Part shown: positions 1 to 7,030 of the stretch, piece by piece
How positions within the stretch are numbered: position 1 is the first letter of the stretch
Layout: every line of letters begins with the position of its first letter
Origin: Gammaproteobacteria bacterium
GTDB lineage: Bacteria > Pseudomonadota > Gammaproteobacteria > Steroidobacterales > Steroidobacteraceae
Assembly (NCBI GenBank): GCA_028293725.1
Contig: JAQGOE010000128.1
Span: forward strand, 1 to 18,840
Reading direction: 5' to 3'
DNA length: 18,840 bases
Position numbers and translations under genes: made by a program
The notes under the pieces: model-generated
Databases searched by the model: none
Told to the model about the DNA's origin: nothing
Seen by the model: only the letters and a program-made list of their open reading frames with translations

Positions 1-281
1 TGAATGCACATTGGAACTGGGCTCCCGGGTCCTCCTCCACACTGAGGGCCCCTGAGCTGGCGACGGCCATGAGGCGCAATCCAGCGCTGCGACTGCTGGT
101 CGGGTCAGGTTACTACGATCTTGTAACTCCCTTTGCCGAGGCCCAGTACACCATCGACCACGTCGATATTCCGGCGGACCGGGTGACGTACAAGAATTAC
201 GAATCCGGACACATGGTTTACCTGGGCGACGCGGCGGGACACGCCTTCGCCCGGGATTTGCGGGAGTTTCTGAGCCGTTAG
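1..281 (+). CDS. S10 family serine carboxypeptidase-like protein, C-terminal part (5' end outside window)
   Basis: The reading frame is open to the left edge (first full codon at base 3) and ends in TAG, so only about the last 92 residues are visible. They carry the C-terminal half of the S10 catalytic site: the Asp in GYYDLVTP and the His in ESGHMVYL, both typical of the family. The segment NAHWNW near the edge aligns with NFRWNW in the complete S10 gene at 2428-4023, so the two are paralogues. S10 enzymes are alpha/beta-hydrolase-fold exopeptidases that remove C-terminal residues, and bacterial members are usually exported. The signal peptide and catalytic Ser lie outside the window. The stop is 12 bp from the stop of the convergent amidohydrolase gene, leaving almost no room for a terminator. 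The internal ATG at 69 is not the start, since homology runs upstream of it. Confidence 0.88.
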   Translation, partial: NAHWNWAPGSSSTLRAPELATAMRRNPALRLLVGSGYYDLVTPFAEAQYTIDHVDIPADRVTYKNYESGHMVYLGDAAGHAFARDLREFLSR

Positions 282-293
282 ACGTGGTCGTCG

Positions 294-2411
294 TCAATCA
301 CCCTCGTCACCGTCGGCTCCGTCCGCCCCGAATGCTCTGCGGCCGAGCGAAAACGCGCTGGCGGCGGCGGTCTTTGCGGCGTCTGTCGGCTGACTCGCGG
401 GAGTCAACGGCGGCGGCAGCGCAAAAGGCTTGATACCGAGCGACTCGTAGATTTCCTTCGGGTAGTAGATCACGCCGTCCTTCATCACGAGCTCGATCTG
501 TCGTACCGCGCTGATATCTTTGGAGGGATCGCCGGGAACCAGGAAGAAATCCGCCCGCTTACCCCGTTGCAGACTGCCGTACAACTGGTCGCGGGACAGG
601 TATTGATCACAGTCGGCAGTCGCAATTCGCAGGACTTCACCGGGAGTCATACCGAGCTTGGCATACAGTTCGAGTTCCCGATGTACGGTGAACCCCGTGG
701 CGTCATCGGTGCCCGGCCACAACCGGACGCCCTCCCTATGAAGGAGAGCGAGTGTCTCGATGACCTTCGCGAACGCCTTGTCGTAGCGCGCCTTCTCAGC
801 GTCATCCTTGAAGTTGACAAAGGAGCGTTTGCGATAGCGTTGGTACCCGATTGGCGCGTGATCGAGGTACGCCGCGTCTCCGTCGGCAACCCGCCCTGCG
901 CGACTCAACATGAGGCGCTCCACGATCACCGCCGTCGTGTCGAGACCGGTATTGTGAGTCTTCATGAGATCGATCGTGTGCCGTACCCTGGGATCGGCGA
1001 GATCGAGATCGGCAGCGCGCGCCATTCCCGTGAGCCGCAATGGCGTTCGCGTATCCTCGCCGGACGCCAGTAACCAACCCAGCATGAGCTGGTTGACGTG
1101 GGTGATCTCGTTGTAGCCGTCTTCGATCATCCGATCGGGAGTCGTAAAGGCCGGTACGTGACCCACCGTACGCAGGCCGAGCTTGTGCGCTTCAGCCGCC
1201 AGCGGCCGCACCCATTCGGGATTCATGGAGTTATAGATTTTAATCTGCAGATAGCCGCGATCGGCGTACCAGTGCACGTCCCGCAGCCCCTCCTCCAGGG
1301 TCTCGGGGATGAACCCGTTCCGCGCCGAATACGGGCTGCGTCCTTCGATGAAGCCGGAAGGAATGATGTGCGGCCCCGGTAGCTCTCCGCCATCGAGGCG
1401 CTTCATGAGGTCGAGCAGCACGAAGTTGATGTTGCCCATGTCACGAACTGTCGTGACGCCCGCCGCCAGGTAGAACGGACCGCTCCACAGCGAGTTATGC
1501 GAATGCATGTCGTGGAGGCCGGCCACCAGCGTGCCGCCCTGGCCGTCAATCGTTACTTCATCCGCGTGCACCGGCGCGCTGCTCTCCGGCTCCACTGTGG
1601 TGATTCGACCTCGAAACACCACAAGTGACACCGGCGAGCCGGTCGTCCGCGACTCCGGTTCGAACAACCGGACATTACGGATCCGCACGGGCGCCTCATA
1701 CCTGTGCGCGACCTTTTTCTGCATGTCCTGCAGAAGCGCGAGGGTGAGTGACTCGCCGAGCAACTTGAGCGTCTCGTACTGCTTCTCGTAGCCTTCGCGC
1801 ACGACGATCGAGCTCGAGAGATCGGCAAAAAGCCGCCCTTGCTCGTCCAGCAGCAGGATTTCCGGCGTGAGGTCGACACCACTGAGAAGGTAGGATTCCA
1901 GTTGCACTTTCTGCGCGCCCTCACCGACACTCAGATCGCGGAGCTTTTCCAATCGCAACCGGCCACTCGGCAGTACATCGAGAGCGTGTCCGGGGGACTT
2001 CAGGAGGACGCGGGCATAAAGCCCCAGCGCCCAGGGGCTGGAGTCATTGCCAATGTAGAGTCGCGGCGAAGGTGTAGCGACTTCGCCCTGATCCGCCTGG
2101 CTCACCCAGCTTTCAACGCCATCCTTCCAGCTGACGTGTTCGCTGACGGCGCCCCCCATCAGCGACGTGCCCTCGATCGACCATTCCACGGGGATGCCGA
2201 CCCGGTTCAGCACGAGGTGCTCGTTGTGCTTGGGCCCTCGGCCGTTATCGCTGACAGAGTAGTCGATGTCGACGGACTGATTATTCTGTGCCGCGACGAT
2301 GTGACCCACAGTCTCGGCGTTGGCGAGTATGGAGAAACGCTCGGTGTTCGCAGCATGCGCGCCCGCAGCGATGCATAGTGAAACGCCACACGCGAGAAGT
2401 GTTGATTTCAT
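294..2411 (-). CDS. Exported metal-dependent amidohydrolase with N-terminal extension
   Basis: This 705-residue protein starts at the ATG that opens a clear Sec signal peptide (residues 1-20, MKSTLLACGV..AGAHA). An upstream in-frame start would prefix 29 non-conserved residues overlapping the S10 gene. Residues about 21-240 form an extension without a metal-site motif, predicted by eye to be mostly beta. The amidohydrolase domain follows from about 240: HxH at His303/His305, Lys391 (QIKIYNS, probably the carboxylated bridging lysine), His418 (VGHVP), His438 (EITHVNQ) and Asp569 (PGTDDA). This is the metal ligand set of imidazolonepropionase-like and Xaa-Pro/Xaa-Arg dipeptidase amidohydrolases. 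The tail is acidic (GADGADGDEGD). It lies 16 bp downstream of the S10 peptidase gene in the same direction, so a shared transcript and a role in dipeptide or amide hydrolysis in the periplasm are likely. The exact substrate is unknown. Confidence 0.88.
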   Translation of the reverse strand: MKSTLLACGVSLCIAAGAHAANTERFSILANAETVGHIVAAQNNQSVDIDYSVSDNGRGPKHNEHLVLNRVGIPVEWSIEGTSLMGGAVSEHVSWKDGVESWVSQADQGEVATPSPRLYIGNDSSPWALGLYARVLLKSPGHALDVLPSGRLRLEKLRDLSVGEGAQKVQLESYLLSGVDLTPEILLLDEQGRLFADLSSSIVVREGYEKQYETLKLLGESLTLALLQDMQKKVAHRYEAPVRIRNVRLFEPESRTTGSPVSLVVFRGRITTVEPESSAPVHADEVTIDGQGGTLVAGLHDMHSHNSLWSGPFYLAAGVTTVRDMGNINFVLLDLMKRLDGGELPGPHIIPSGFIEGRSPYSARNGFIPETLEEGLRDVHWYADRGYLQIKIYNSMNPEWVRPLAAEAHKLGLRTVGHVPAFTTPDRMIEDGYNEITHVNQLMLGWLLASGEDTRTPLRLTGMARAADLDLADPRVRHTIDLMKTHNTGLDTTAVIVERLMLSRAGRVADGDAAYLDHAPIGYQRYRKRSFVNFKDDAEKARYDKAFAKVIETLALLHREGVRLWPGTDDATGFTVHRELELYAKLGMTPGEVLRIATADCDQYLSRDQLYGSLQRGKRADFFLVPGDPSKDISAVRQIELVMKDGVIYYPKEIYESLGIKPFALPPPLTPASQPTDAAKTAAASAFSLGRRAFGADGADGDEGD

Positions 2412-2427
2412 GAGTTTGCCGAAGGTG

Positions 2428-4023
2428 TCATTTGCTCTGTGGTGCCAGCACGGCGGCCGTCGTGCCGCGAAGGAACTCGTGGACAACCCGGGATCCATTC
2501 GCGAGGTTGGTGTCGCCTTGGAATACCGAGTGCGGAGCGACTACGGCCCGCATGTCGACGCGGCCGAGTGGCGCGCCCGCGTGTGCCAGCGCGTAGCGTG
2601 GCGCCAATAGCGGCACCGCCAGGTCGTAATAGCCACCCACCAGCAATACCCGCATCCGCGGCTGTTTGACCATGGCCGCCGCGATGTTTGGAGCCTGGTT
2701 GTAATAAAACCGCGGCGAATTCCCCTCGCCCTGCCAGTTCCAACGGAAATTGACGTCGAGTGTCAAAGACAGATAATCGCGCGCCGTGTGCACACCGAGC
2801 TCACGGTCCATGTAAGCCTTGATGGGCTCCGACTTGATGACATTCGATGCGCCCAAGCCGAGCGCCGGGTCATTGGCTCCGGGAGGCCGCTGCGGGGCCT
2901 TGGCGGGATCAGGCTGGGGCGCCGTGACGCGTGTGTCGAGCCTACCCACGATCAGGCCATCGCTAGCCAGAAGCTTCTCGAGGAACGACTGTGTCTCGAT
3001 GCGCAGATTGGCCGCGGAAATCGTCTCGACGGGGAGTCCGATGAGCGCTGCCATACGGCTGGCGATCTGATCACGTTGTGCTGCCGGCAGGAACGAGCCC
3101 TGTTGTAGAGCGACCGCGTAATCCGACTGGGCGAAGTGCTCAGCCTCGGCATAAATCTGTTCGATTGTCCGAGCCGCCCTGTCGATCTTGTGGTGCTCCC
3201 AGGCGGCCACCGCCATCGAGGGTAGGCTGAAAATGTACGGCTGATCGTTGCCGACCGTATCGGAGCTACCGCTCGCATCCAGCAGCGGCGAAATCATGAT
3301 GAGACCGGCGATCGGCAGGTCGCCCGTGTCCTTCAGCATCGTGGCCAGCCGAAAGCCACCATAACTTTCGCCAGCGATGAATAAGGGCGAGCCGCTGCGT
3401 CCATTGTCGGCAAGCCATTTTCGGATGAGCTGTAACGCCGCTGCGGCGTCACCATCCACGCTCCAATAGACGCCGCTGGGCGCGCCCGGACGCTCTCTGC
3501 TAAACCCGGTGCCCACAGGGTCGATGAACACGAGATCGGCAACGTCAAGGAGGCTGTACGCATTGTCGACCAGCTTGCGTTGCCCGGCTGCGTCCTTTTC
3601 GTCTGTCAATCGCCGTGGGCCGAAGGCACTGAAGTGCAGCGGTGAGGACGATGCACCGGGGCCTCCATTGAACAGAAACAACACCGGCCGGTGCGCCCGA
3701 TCTTGTAGATGCTCGACAACATACGATGTCGACGAGATAGTAGCCTGCAGTTGGCCATTCGCCTCGTTGAGCGGAGCCTCCGCAAACGTCGCGGTGTAGG
3801 CCACCTTCGCCCCGCCGATCTTGATCTCGTGTCGTGTAGCGACGGGCCCGATGAGCGGCTCGTCCGAAATCATGTCGGGAGTCGGCGCCGCTACTAAGCC
3901 ATTAAACAGAGCAAGCGCCGCCACGGCGCACGCCCCGCCCGAAAATATTTGTTTCAACGCGACCCCTTCAACTGCCGCCCGCGAGGCAAAGCCTAAGCGG
4001 TGAGCCCAGGTTTTTCTTTTCAT
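2428..4023 (-). CDS. S10 family serine carboxypeptidase-like peptidase, exported
   Basis: This 531-residue protein shows the S10 hallmarks in order: NGGPGASSS (119-127, oxyanion region), IDPVGTGFS (168-176), the nucleophile Ser220 in GESYGG, Asp467 in GGYYDLAVP and probably His498 in VAPHSVF. The triad is therefore complete, although the usual GHM context of the histidine (seen in the paralogue at 1-281) is replaced by APHS. S10 enzymes release C-terminal amino acids from peptides. A hydrophobic stretch near residues 31-45 followed by AA is the export signal. With the ATG at 4023 the n-region is unusually long and the ribosome site weak. A TTG at 3957 preceded by AAGGGG would give a compact signal peptide (MKQIFSGGACAV...) and may be the true start. 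It is first in a probable two-gene operon with the amidohydrolase and divergent from the Lrp-family gene. Confidence 0.9.
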   Translation of the reverse strand: MKRKTWAHRLGFASRAAVEGVALKQIFSGGACAVAALALFNGLVAAPTPDMISDEPLIGPVATRHEIKIGGAKVAYTATFAEAPLNEANGQLQATISSTSYVVEHLQDRAHRPVLFLFNGGPGASSSPLHFSAFGPRRLTDEKDAAGQRKLVDNAYSLLDVADLVFIDPVGTGFSRERPGAPSGVYWSVDGDAAAALQLIRKWLADNGRSGSPLFIAGESYGGFRLATMLKDTGDLPIAGLIMISPLLDASGSSDTVGNDQPYIFSLPSMAVAAWEHHKIDRAARTIEQIYAEAEHFAQSDYAVALQQGSFLPAAQRDQIASRMAALIGLPVETISAANLRIETQSFLEKLLASDGLIVGRLDTRVTAPQPDPAKAPQRPPGANDPALGLGASNVIKSEPIKAYMDRELGVHTARDYLSLTLDVNFRWNWQGEGNSPRFYYNQAPNIAAAMVKQPRMRVLLVGGYYDLAVPLLAPRYALAHAGAPLGRVDMRAVVAPHSVFQGDTNLANGSRVVHEFLRGTTAAVLAPQSK

Positions 4024-4223
4024 TCTGGCCGCCTGTCAGCGTCCTGAGCGAAATGTCTATTCGAGCCCGCGCCGCCGCGCGCATTGAAAATGCAGCGCGG
4101 CCCGCGGCAGGCTATTCCCCCCGGCATGGTGATGCCGAATTCTCGCGCCCGTGAGCTCAATTCACCCCGGCGACGGGAATTACCGCATCGTATATGCTCG
4201 GAAGCCTGCACGGGGAGATAAGC
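4024..4223. promoter_or_regulatory. Divergent intergenic control region, S10 peptidase / Lrp-family gene
   Basis: These 200 bp must hold promoters for both divergent units. Visible elements are a strong GC-rich hairpin (4074-4101), a 6-bp inverted repeat CGGCAT/ATGCCG with a 4-bp spacer (4122-4137), and three AATT cores (4138-4141, 4159-4162, 4178-4181) spaced 21 and 19 bp, i.e. about two helical turns, in an otherwise GC-rich stretch. A possible -10 for the Lrp gene is TATATG at 4191-4196, without a good -35. Lrp/AsnC proteins commonly autoregulate by binding phased AT-containing dyads, so the AATT series is a plausible operator. That is inference from spacing only. Confidence 0.45.
4074..4101. 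repeat. Strong hairpin (12-bp stem, one bulge)
   Basis: The left arm GCCGCGC + GCATT pairs with AATGC + GCGCGGC around a 3-nt GAA loop, with a single unpaired A at 4094. On the minus strand it would lie 50-80 nt upstream of the S10 start codon, in the leader or promoter. No T-tract follows on either strand, so it is not a standard terminator. It may be an operator dyad or an mRNA leader structure. Confidence 0.5.
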
Positions 4224-4706
4224 ATGCCTCCTGATCTCGACGCCATCGACATGAAGATACTGACGCTGCTACAGCAAGATGCGTCGCTTTCCACTGCGGA
4301 GCTCGCCGAACGCGTGGGCGTTTCGCAATCGCCCTGCTGGCGGCGAATCCAACGCCTGCGCGAAGAGGGCTACATCAAGGCCACGGTGGCCATTGTGGAC
4401 CGCCAGAAGCTCGGTTACATGATGCAAATCTTCGCGCAGGTGAAGATGTCGCGGCTCACCGATGAAGCCCGCGCCGAGCTCGTCCGCCAGATCAACAACA
4501 CTCCCGAGATCGTGGAGTGTTACACCGTGTTTGGCGAGATGGATGTCATGATGAAGGTGGTGGCACCGGACGTCATCTGGTATCAGGAGTTTGTTTTCTC
4601 CGTCATCATGAAACTGCCTGGCGTACAGGATGTCCGCTCGATTGTCACGCTGCTGGAAACGAAAAGCACAACCGCTATTCCACTCAAGCCGAGGAAATTC
4701 AGGTGA
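4224..4706 (+). CDS. Lrp/AsnC family transcriptional regulator
   Basis: This 160-residue protein has the family's normal length. The N-terminal winged helix-turn-helix begins LDAIDMKILTLLQQDA and continues through the recognition region SLSTAELAERVGVSQSPCWR (about residues 21-40). The C-terminal alpha/beta RAM (ligand-sensing, oligomerising) domain runs from about 68 to 145, including GEMDVMMKV. The ATG at 4224 is chosen because GGGGAG (4212-4217) sits 6 nt upstream and the protein then begins like other family members; an earlier ATG at 4194 lacks this. Its last codon and stop overlap the start of the class V aminotransferase gene, and it is divergent from the S10 peptidase operon. Lrp-type proteins sense amino acids, so it probably controls one or both neighbouring units; the ligand is unknown. 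Confidence 0.93.
   Translation: MPPDLDAIDMKILTLLQQDASLSTAELAERVGVSQSPCWRRIQRLREEGYIKATVAIVDRQKLGYMMQIFAQVKMSRLTDEARAELVRQINNTPEIVECYTVFGEMDVMMKVVAPDVIWYQEFVFSVIMKLPGVQDVRSIVTLLETKSTTAIPLKPRKFR
4691..4697 (+). promoter_or_regulatory. Ribosome binding site deciding a GTG start
   Basis: GAGGAAA lies 5 nt before the GTG at 4703 and inside the end of the Lrp gene. Together with the GTGA overlap it fixes the start of the aminotransferase gene and indicates translational coupling. Confidence 0.65.
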
Positions 4707-5953
4707 ACCTGACACGCAGAGACGTGCTGCTTGCGGCAGCGGCGGCACCTGCTGTGGCGGCTGGTGCATCGCCTGGCGCTGCGCCGCTCCCACCCCCTTC
4801 GCTACCCGCGAAGTCCGCCTTCGCCACGATGCCCTACGTCTACCTCGACTCCGGCTCCACGCACCCGATGAGCCTCGGCGCAAAGGCGGCTTTGCAGGAC
4901 TACCTGACATACAAGACCCGCGACCACTCCGCCCCGGCCATCGACATGGACGAGAAGGAGAAATCCGTCATCGAAGGATTCGGCAAACTCGTCGGCGCGC
5001 GTCCGGACGAACTCTGCTTCATCCAGTCCACCACGATGGGCGAGAACCTCGCGATACAGGCTCTCGATCTCCCCCGTGCCGGCGGCCGAATAGTCACCGA
5101 CGCCCTGCACTTCTTCGGCTCTTTCTATACCTACGGGGAGCTTGGCAAGGACGGCATGGACGTCGTCACCCTACCGATGACAGCGGAGGGAAAAATCGAC
5201 ATGAGCACCATGGAGGCGGCGATCAACGACAAAACGAAGCTCGTTGCGGTCAGTCTCGTATCGACCACCAATGGCTATCAACACGACCTGAAACGCATTT
5301 CCGACATGGCGCATGCACACGGCGCCTTCGTATACGCAGACATCGTCCATGGCGCCGGCACAGTACCGCTCGACCTGAGGGCGAGCGGTGTCGATTTCGC
5401 CGCCTCGTCTTCCTACAAGTGGCTGATGGGCGATTTTGGCCTCGGCTTCCTGTACGTACGACGGGAGATCCAGGAGCGGATCCGCCGGCCCTGGTGGGGT
5501 TATCACCAGGTGGCCAGTTTCAAGACCCATGTTTTCCCGCACGATCCGCCCGGCCCTGCCGTCGCCGACTACACGAGCAGTCCCAACGCCGCAGGGCGGT
5601 TCGCAATGGGCACCTACTCGTGGACCGGCCTCGTCCAACTCGATTACTCCCTCGCCTGGCTCAATCAACTCGGCGTGCCGGCGATTCAGAGCTGGCGCCA
5701 ACCGCTGGTCAATGCCGCGCAGACAGAATTACGACGCCGGGGCTACGAGCCCATGACTCCGTTGGATTCAAAGACCCCGTTGGTGGCCTTCGCTCTGCAG
5801 GACGCACGCACCAAGCTGGCCGACTCTTTGAAGGCCGCCAACATTCGCATCACCACATCGCAGAATCGCTTCCGCGTTTCCATCAGCATCTTCAACGACA
5901 TGAACGACATCGACCGGCTGTTGGAAGCATTGCCAAAATCCCCACCCGCCTAA
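4703..5953 (+). CDS. Tat-exported PLP-dependent class V aminotransferase-fold enzyme
   Basis: The protein has 416 residues from a GTG start that overlaps the Lrp stop (GTGA). The N-terminus NLTRRDVLLAAAAAPAVAAG is a twin-arginine leader (Arg-Arg at 5-6, alanine-rich h-region to about 22). The fold-type I PLP domain follows: Asp213 and His216 in YADIVHGAGT, which contact the cofactor ring, and the Schiff-base Lys239 in SSSYKWLMGD. This fits the class V group that includes cysteine desulfurases, isopenicillin N epimerase-like and kynureninase-like proteins. No cysteine-desulfurase active-site Cys loop is evident, so an epimerase, lyase or transaminase acting on an amino acid or peptide is more likely. 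Tat export implies folding with PLP in the cytoplasm before transport. It is linked to the Lrp gene and, by inference, to the peptidase operon. The substrate is unknown. Confidence 0.88.
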   Translation: MNLTRRDVLLAAAAAPAVAAGASPGAAPLPPPSLPAKSAFATMPYVYLDSGSTHPMSLGAKAALQDYLTYKTRDHSAPAIDMDEKEKSVIEGFGKLVGARPDELCFIQSTTMGENLAIQALDLPRAGGRIVTDALHFFGSFYTYGELGKDGMDVVTLPMTAEGKIDMSTMEAAINDKTKLVAVSLVSTTNGYQHDLKRISDMAHAHGAFVYADIVHGAGTVPLDLRASGVDFAASSSYKWLMGDFGLGFLYVRREIQERIRRPWWGYHQVASFKTHVFPHDPPGPAVADYTSSPNAAGRFAMGTYSWTGLVQLDYSLAWLNQLGVPAIQSWRQPLVNAAQTELRRRGYEPMTPLDSKTPLVAFALQDARTKLADSLKAANIRITTSQNRFRVSISIFNDMNDIDRLLEALPKSPPA

Positions 5954-6178
5954 GCAGGCTGCGGACGACGTCAAGCCACACGTCGTAGAACAACGTCCCG
6001 TAAGCCGTCCTAAACCGCGCGCGATTTTCAGCGTAATTCCGCGGAAAAATAGTTGTATTTGACTCATTTGACGGCTTCCTTTGCGCGCCGCGTTGGGTCT
6101 ATTCTCGCACCCGCCAGCCAGGTCAGGAGCAGATCGAAGGGGCGGTCAATGAACGCAGCACTAAAGTTGGAGGTGCGA
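5954..6178. other. Intergenic stretch between aminotransferase and coiled-coil gene
   Basis: The 225 bp hold no convincing gene. An inverted repeat ACGACGT/ACGTCGT with an 8-nt loop (5965-5986) begins 12 nt after the aminotransferase stop and may end transcription, but no T-tract follows. A 10-bp palindrome TTCCGCGGAA lies at 6037-6046, and the heptamer ATTTGAC occurs twice (6057-6063 and 6066-6072). I found no well-spaced -35/-10 pair for the next gene. Confidence 0.4.
5965..5986 (+). terminator. Possible terminator hairpin after aminotransferase gene
   Basis: The perfect 7-bp stem ACGACGT/ACGTCGT with loop CAAGCCAC lies just after the TAA. The absence of a following T-run makes an intrinsic terminator only a weak call. 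Confidence 0.3.
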
Positions 6179-6553
6179 ATGTCAGTTGAAGAGCGTGTCG
6201 CAAACATCGAGTCGGACATGGGCCACGTCCGCTCGACTCTTGCGGACCTAAGAAGTGACATCAAATCCGTGCAAGGTGAGGTTAAGGACCTCAGAGGCAA
6301 CGTAGAGGGGCTCAGAGACGAGCTTCATTCGTTCAAGACGGAGGTCGCGAAGGAGTTCGGATCGGTTAGAGGTGAGATCGCCAGCGCGAGGATGGAGACC
6401 GTCGGCTTGAGAACGGAGATGAAGGAAGAATTTGGGTCTCAAAAAACGGCAACGGAGAAGCTACGTGGCGAACTTAGGGTTTGGTTTCTCCTAACCATTG
6501 GTGGAGTTCTGGGTTCTTTGGTGGTCTTTTTACACATGAGACATGTGTTTTGA
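6179..6553 (+). CDS. Small coiled-coil protein with C-terminal membrane anchor
   Basis: This is a 124-residue protein of unknown function. Residues about 5-98 are charged and heptad-like (repeating LR/LK/VK patterns, e.g. LADLRSDIKSVQGEVKDLRG), predicting a long coiled coil. Residues about 101-119 (VWFLLTIGGVLGSLVVFLH) are a single transmembrane segment close to the C-terminus, so the protein is probably tail-anchored in the inner membrane with the coil in the cytoplasm. GGAGG at 6169-6173 sits 5 nt before the chosen ATG; another ATG at 6149 with AAGGGG upstream would add ten residues and cannot be excluded. Similar short coiled-coil/TM proteins are common in proteobacteria, often as lone genes. 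It has no obvious link to its neighbours and faces psiF convergently. Confidence 0.72.
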   Translation: MSVEERVANIESDMGHVRSTLADLRSDIKSVQGEVKDLRGNVEGLRDELHSFKTEVAKEFGSVRGEIASARMETVGLRTEMKEEFGSQKTATEKLRGELRVWFLLTIGGVLGSLVVFLHMRHVF

Positions 6554-6601
6554 GTGTGACTTCGACACCCAACGACGAGCCACAACACCCCCGCCAGTGC
6601 C

Positions 6602-6629
6602 CATGACCCGGTCAGCCCCCCGGGCCATG
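6602..6629. terminator. Hairpin between convergent genes, possible two-way terminator
   Basis: CATG-A-CCCGG pairs with CCGGG-C-CATG around an 8-nt loop (10-position stem, one A/C mismatch). It lies 48 bp past the coiled-coil gene's stop and 19 bp past the psiF stop, where a shared terminator is expected. No T-tract is present on either strand. Confidence 0.4.
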
Positions 6630-6648
6630 ACACATCGGAGGATCCCCG

Positions 6649-6978
6649 CTAGGGCGACGCCGTCCCCTTCAAACAACTACTCATAAACGTCTTCCTGGCA
6701 TCCCCAGAAAGCCCCTTCGTCTTCGCATCGGCGTTGCAACTCTTCATCTTCGCCTGCTGACTGTTAAGAGGCTTGGCGGCCGTGCTGGTGCCGGCAGCCG
6801 AAAGGCAAGTCTTCATGAACGACTTGCGGTCATCGCCCGAAAGACCCTTGGTCTTCGCGTCAGCGTTGCAAGTCGTCATCTTCGACTGCTGAGTATTGTC
6901 GGCCAGCGCAGGCTGCGCCAGCGCCGCGGCGGCCAGTGCGGCCGCTCCCAGGGTCACCAACCAGATTGACCGTCTCAT
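6649..6978 (-). CDS. PsiF-repeat protein, exported
   Basis: This 109-residue protein has a Sec signal peptide (residues 1-26, hydrophobic core VTLGAAALAAAAL, cleavage near ALA). Two PsiF repeats follow, each with the pattern K-M-x-x-C-N-A-D-A-K-T-K-G-L-S-G-D-x-R-K-x-F-M-x-x-C-L (about residues 33-59 and 77-103). Each repeat has two cysteines, suggesting a periplasmic disulfide per repeat. The family is named after the phosphate-starvation-inducible PsiF of E. coli, whose molecular role is unknown. GGGGGAGG (6983-6990) is a very strong ribosome site for the ATG. It follows urtE in the same direction after 52 bp and may be read through from the urt operon or have its own promoter; I see no clear PhoB box. 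The symbol is left blank because family membership, not orthology, is what can be seen. Confidence 0.88.
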   Translation of the reverse strand: MRRSIWLVTLGAAALAAAALAQPALADNTQQSKMTTCNADAKTKGLSGDDRKSFMKTCLSAAGTSTAAKPLNSQQAKMKSCNADAKTKGLSGDARKTFMSSCLKGTASP

Positions 6979-7030
6979 ACGCCCTCCCCCTTTGAATTAA
7001 GGATTGTCGGAGAGCGTCTATCTTAGTCCA

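Noticed and set aside
4630..5988. Long plus-strand open frame overlapping the aminotransferase in another frame
   Set aside because: Arg/Pro/His-rich shadow translation; the other frame carries the PLP-enzyme motifs and a ribosome site.
6037..6046. Perfect 10-bp palindrome TTCCGCGGAA
   Set aside because: Too short to interpret alone; not paired with a promoter or a second copy that I could see.
6057..6105. Promoter for the coiled-coil gene using TTGACT/TTGACG and TATTCT
   Set aside because: The spacing to the only plausible -10 is 24-26 bp or more, outside the normal range.
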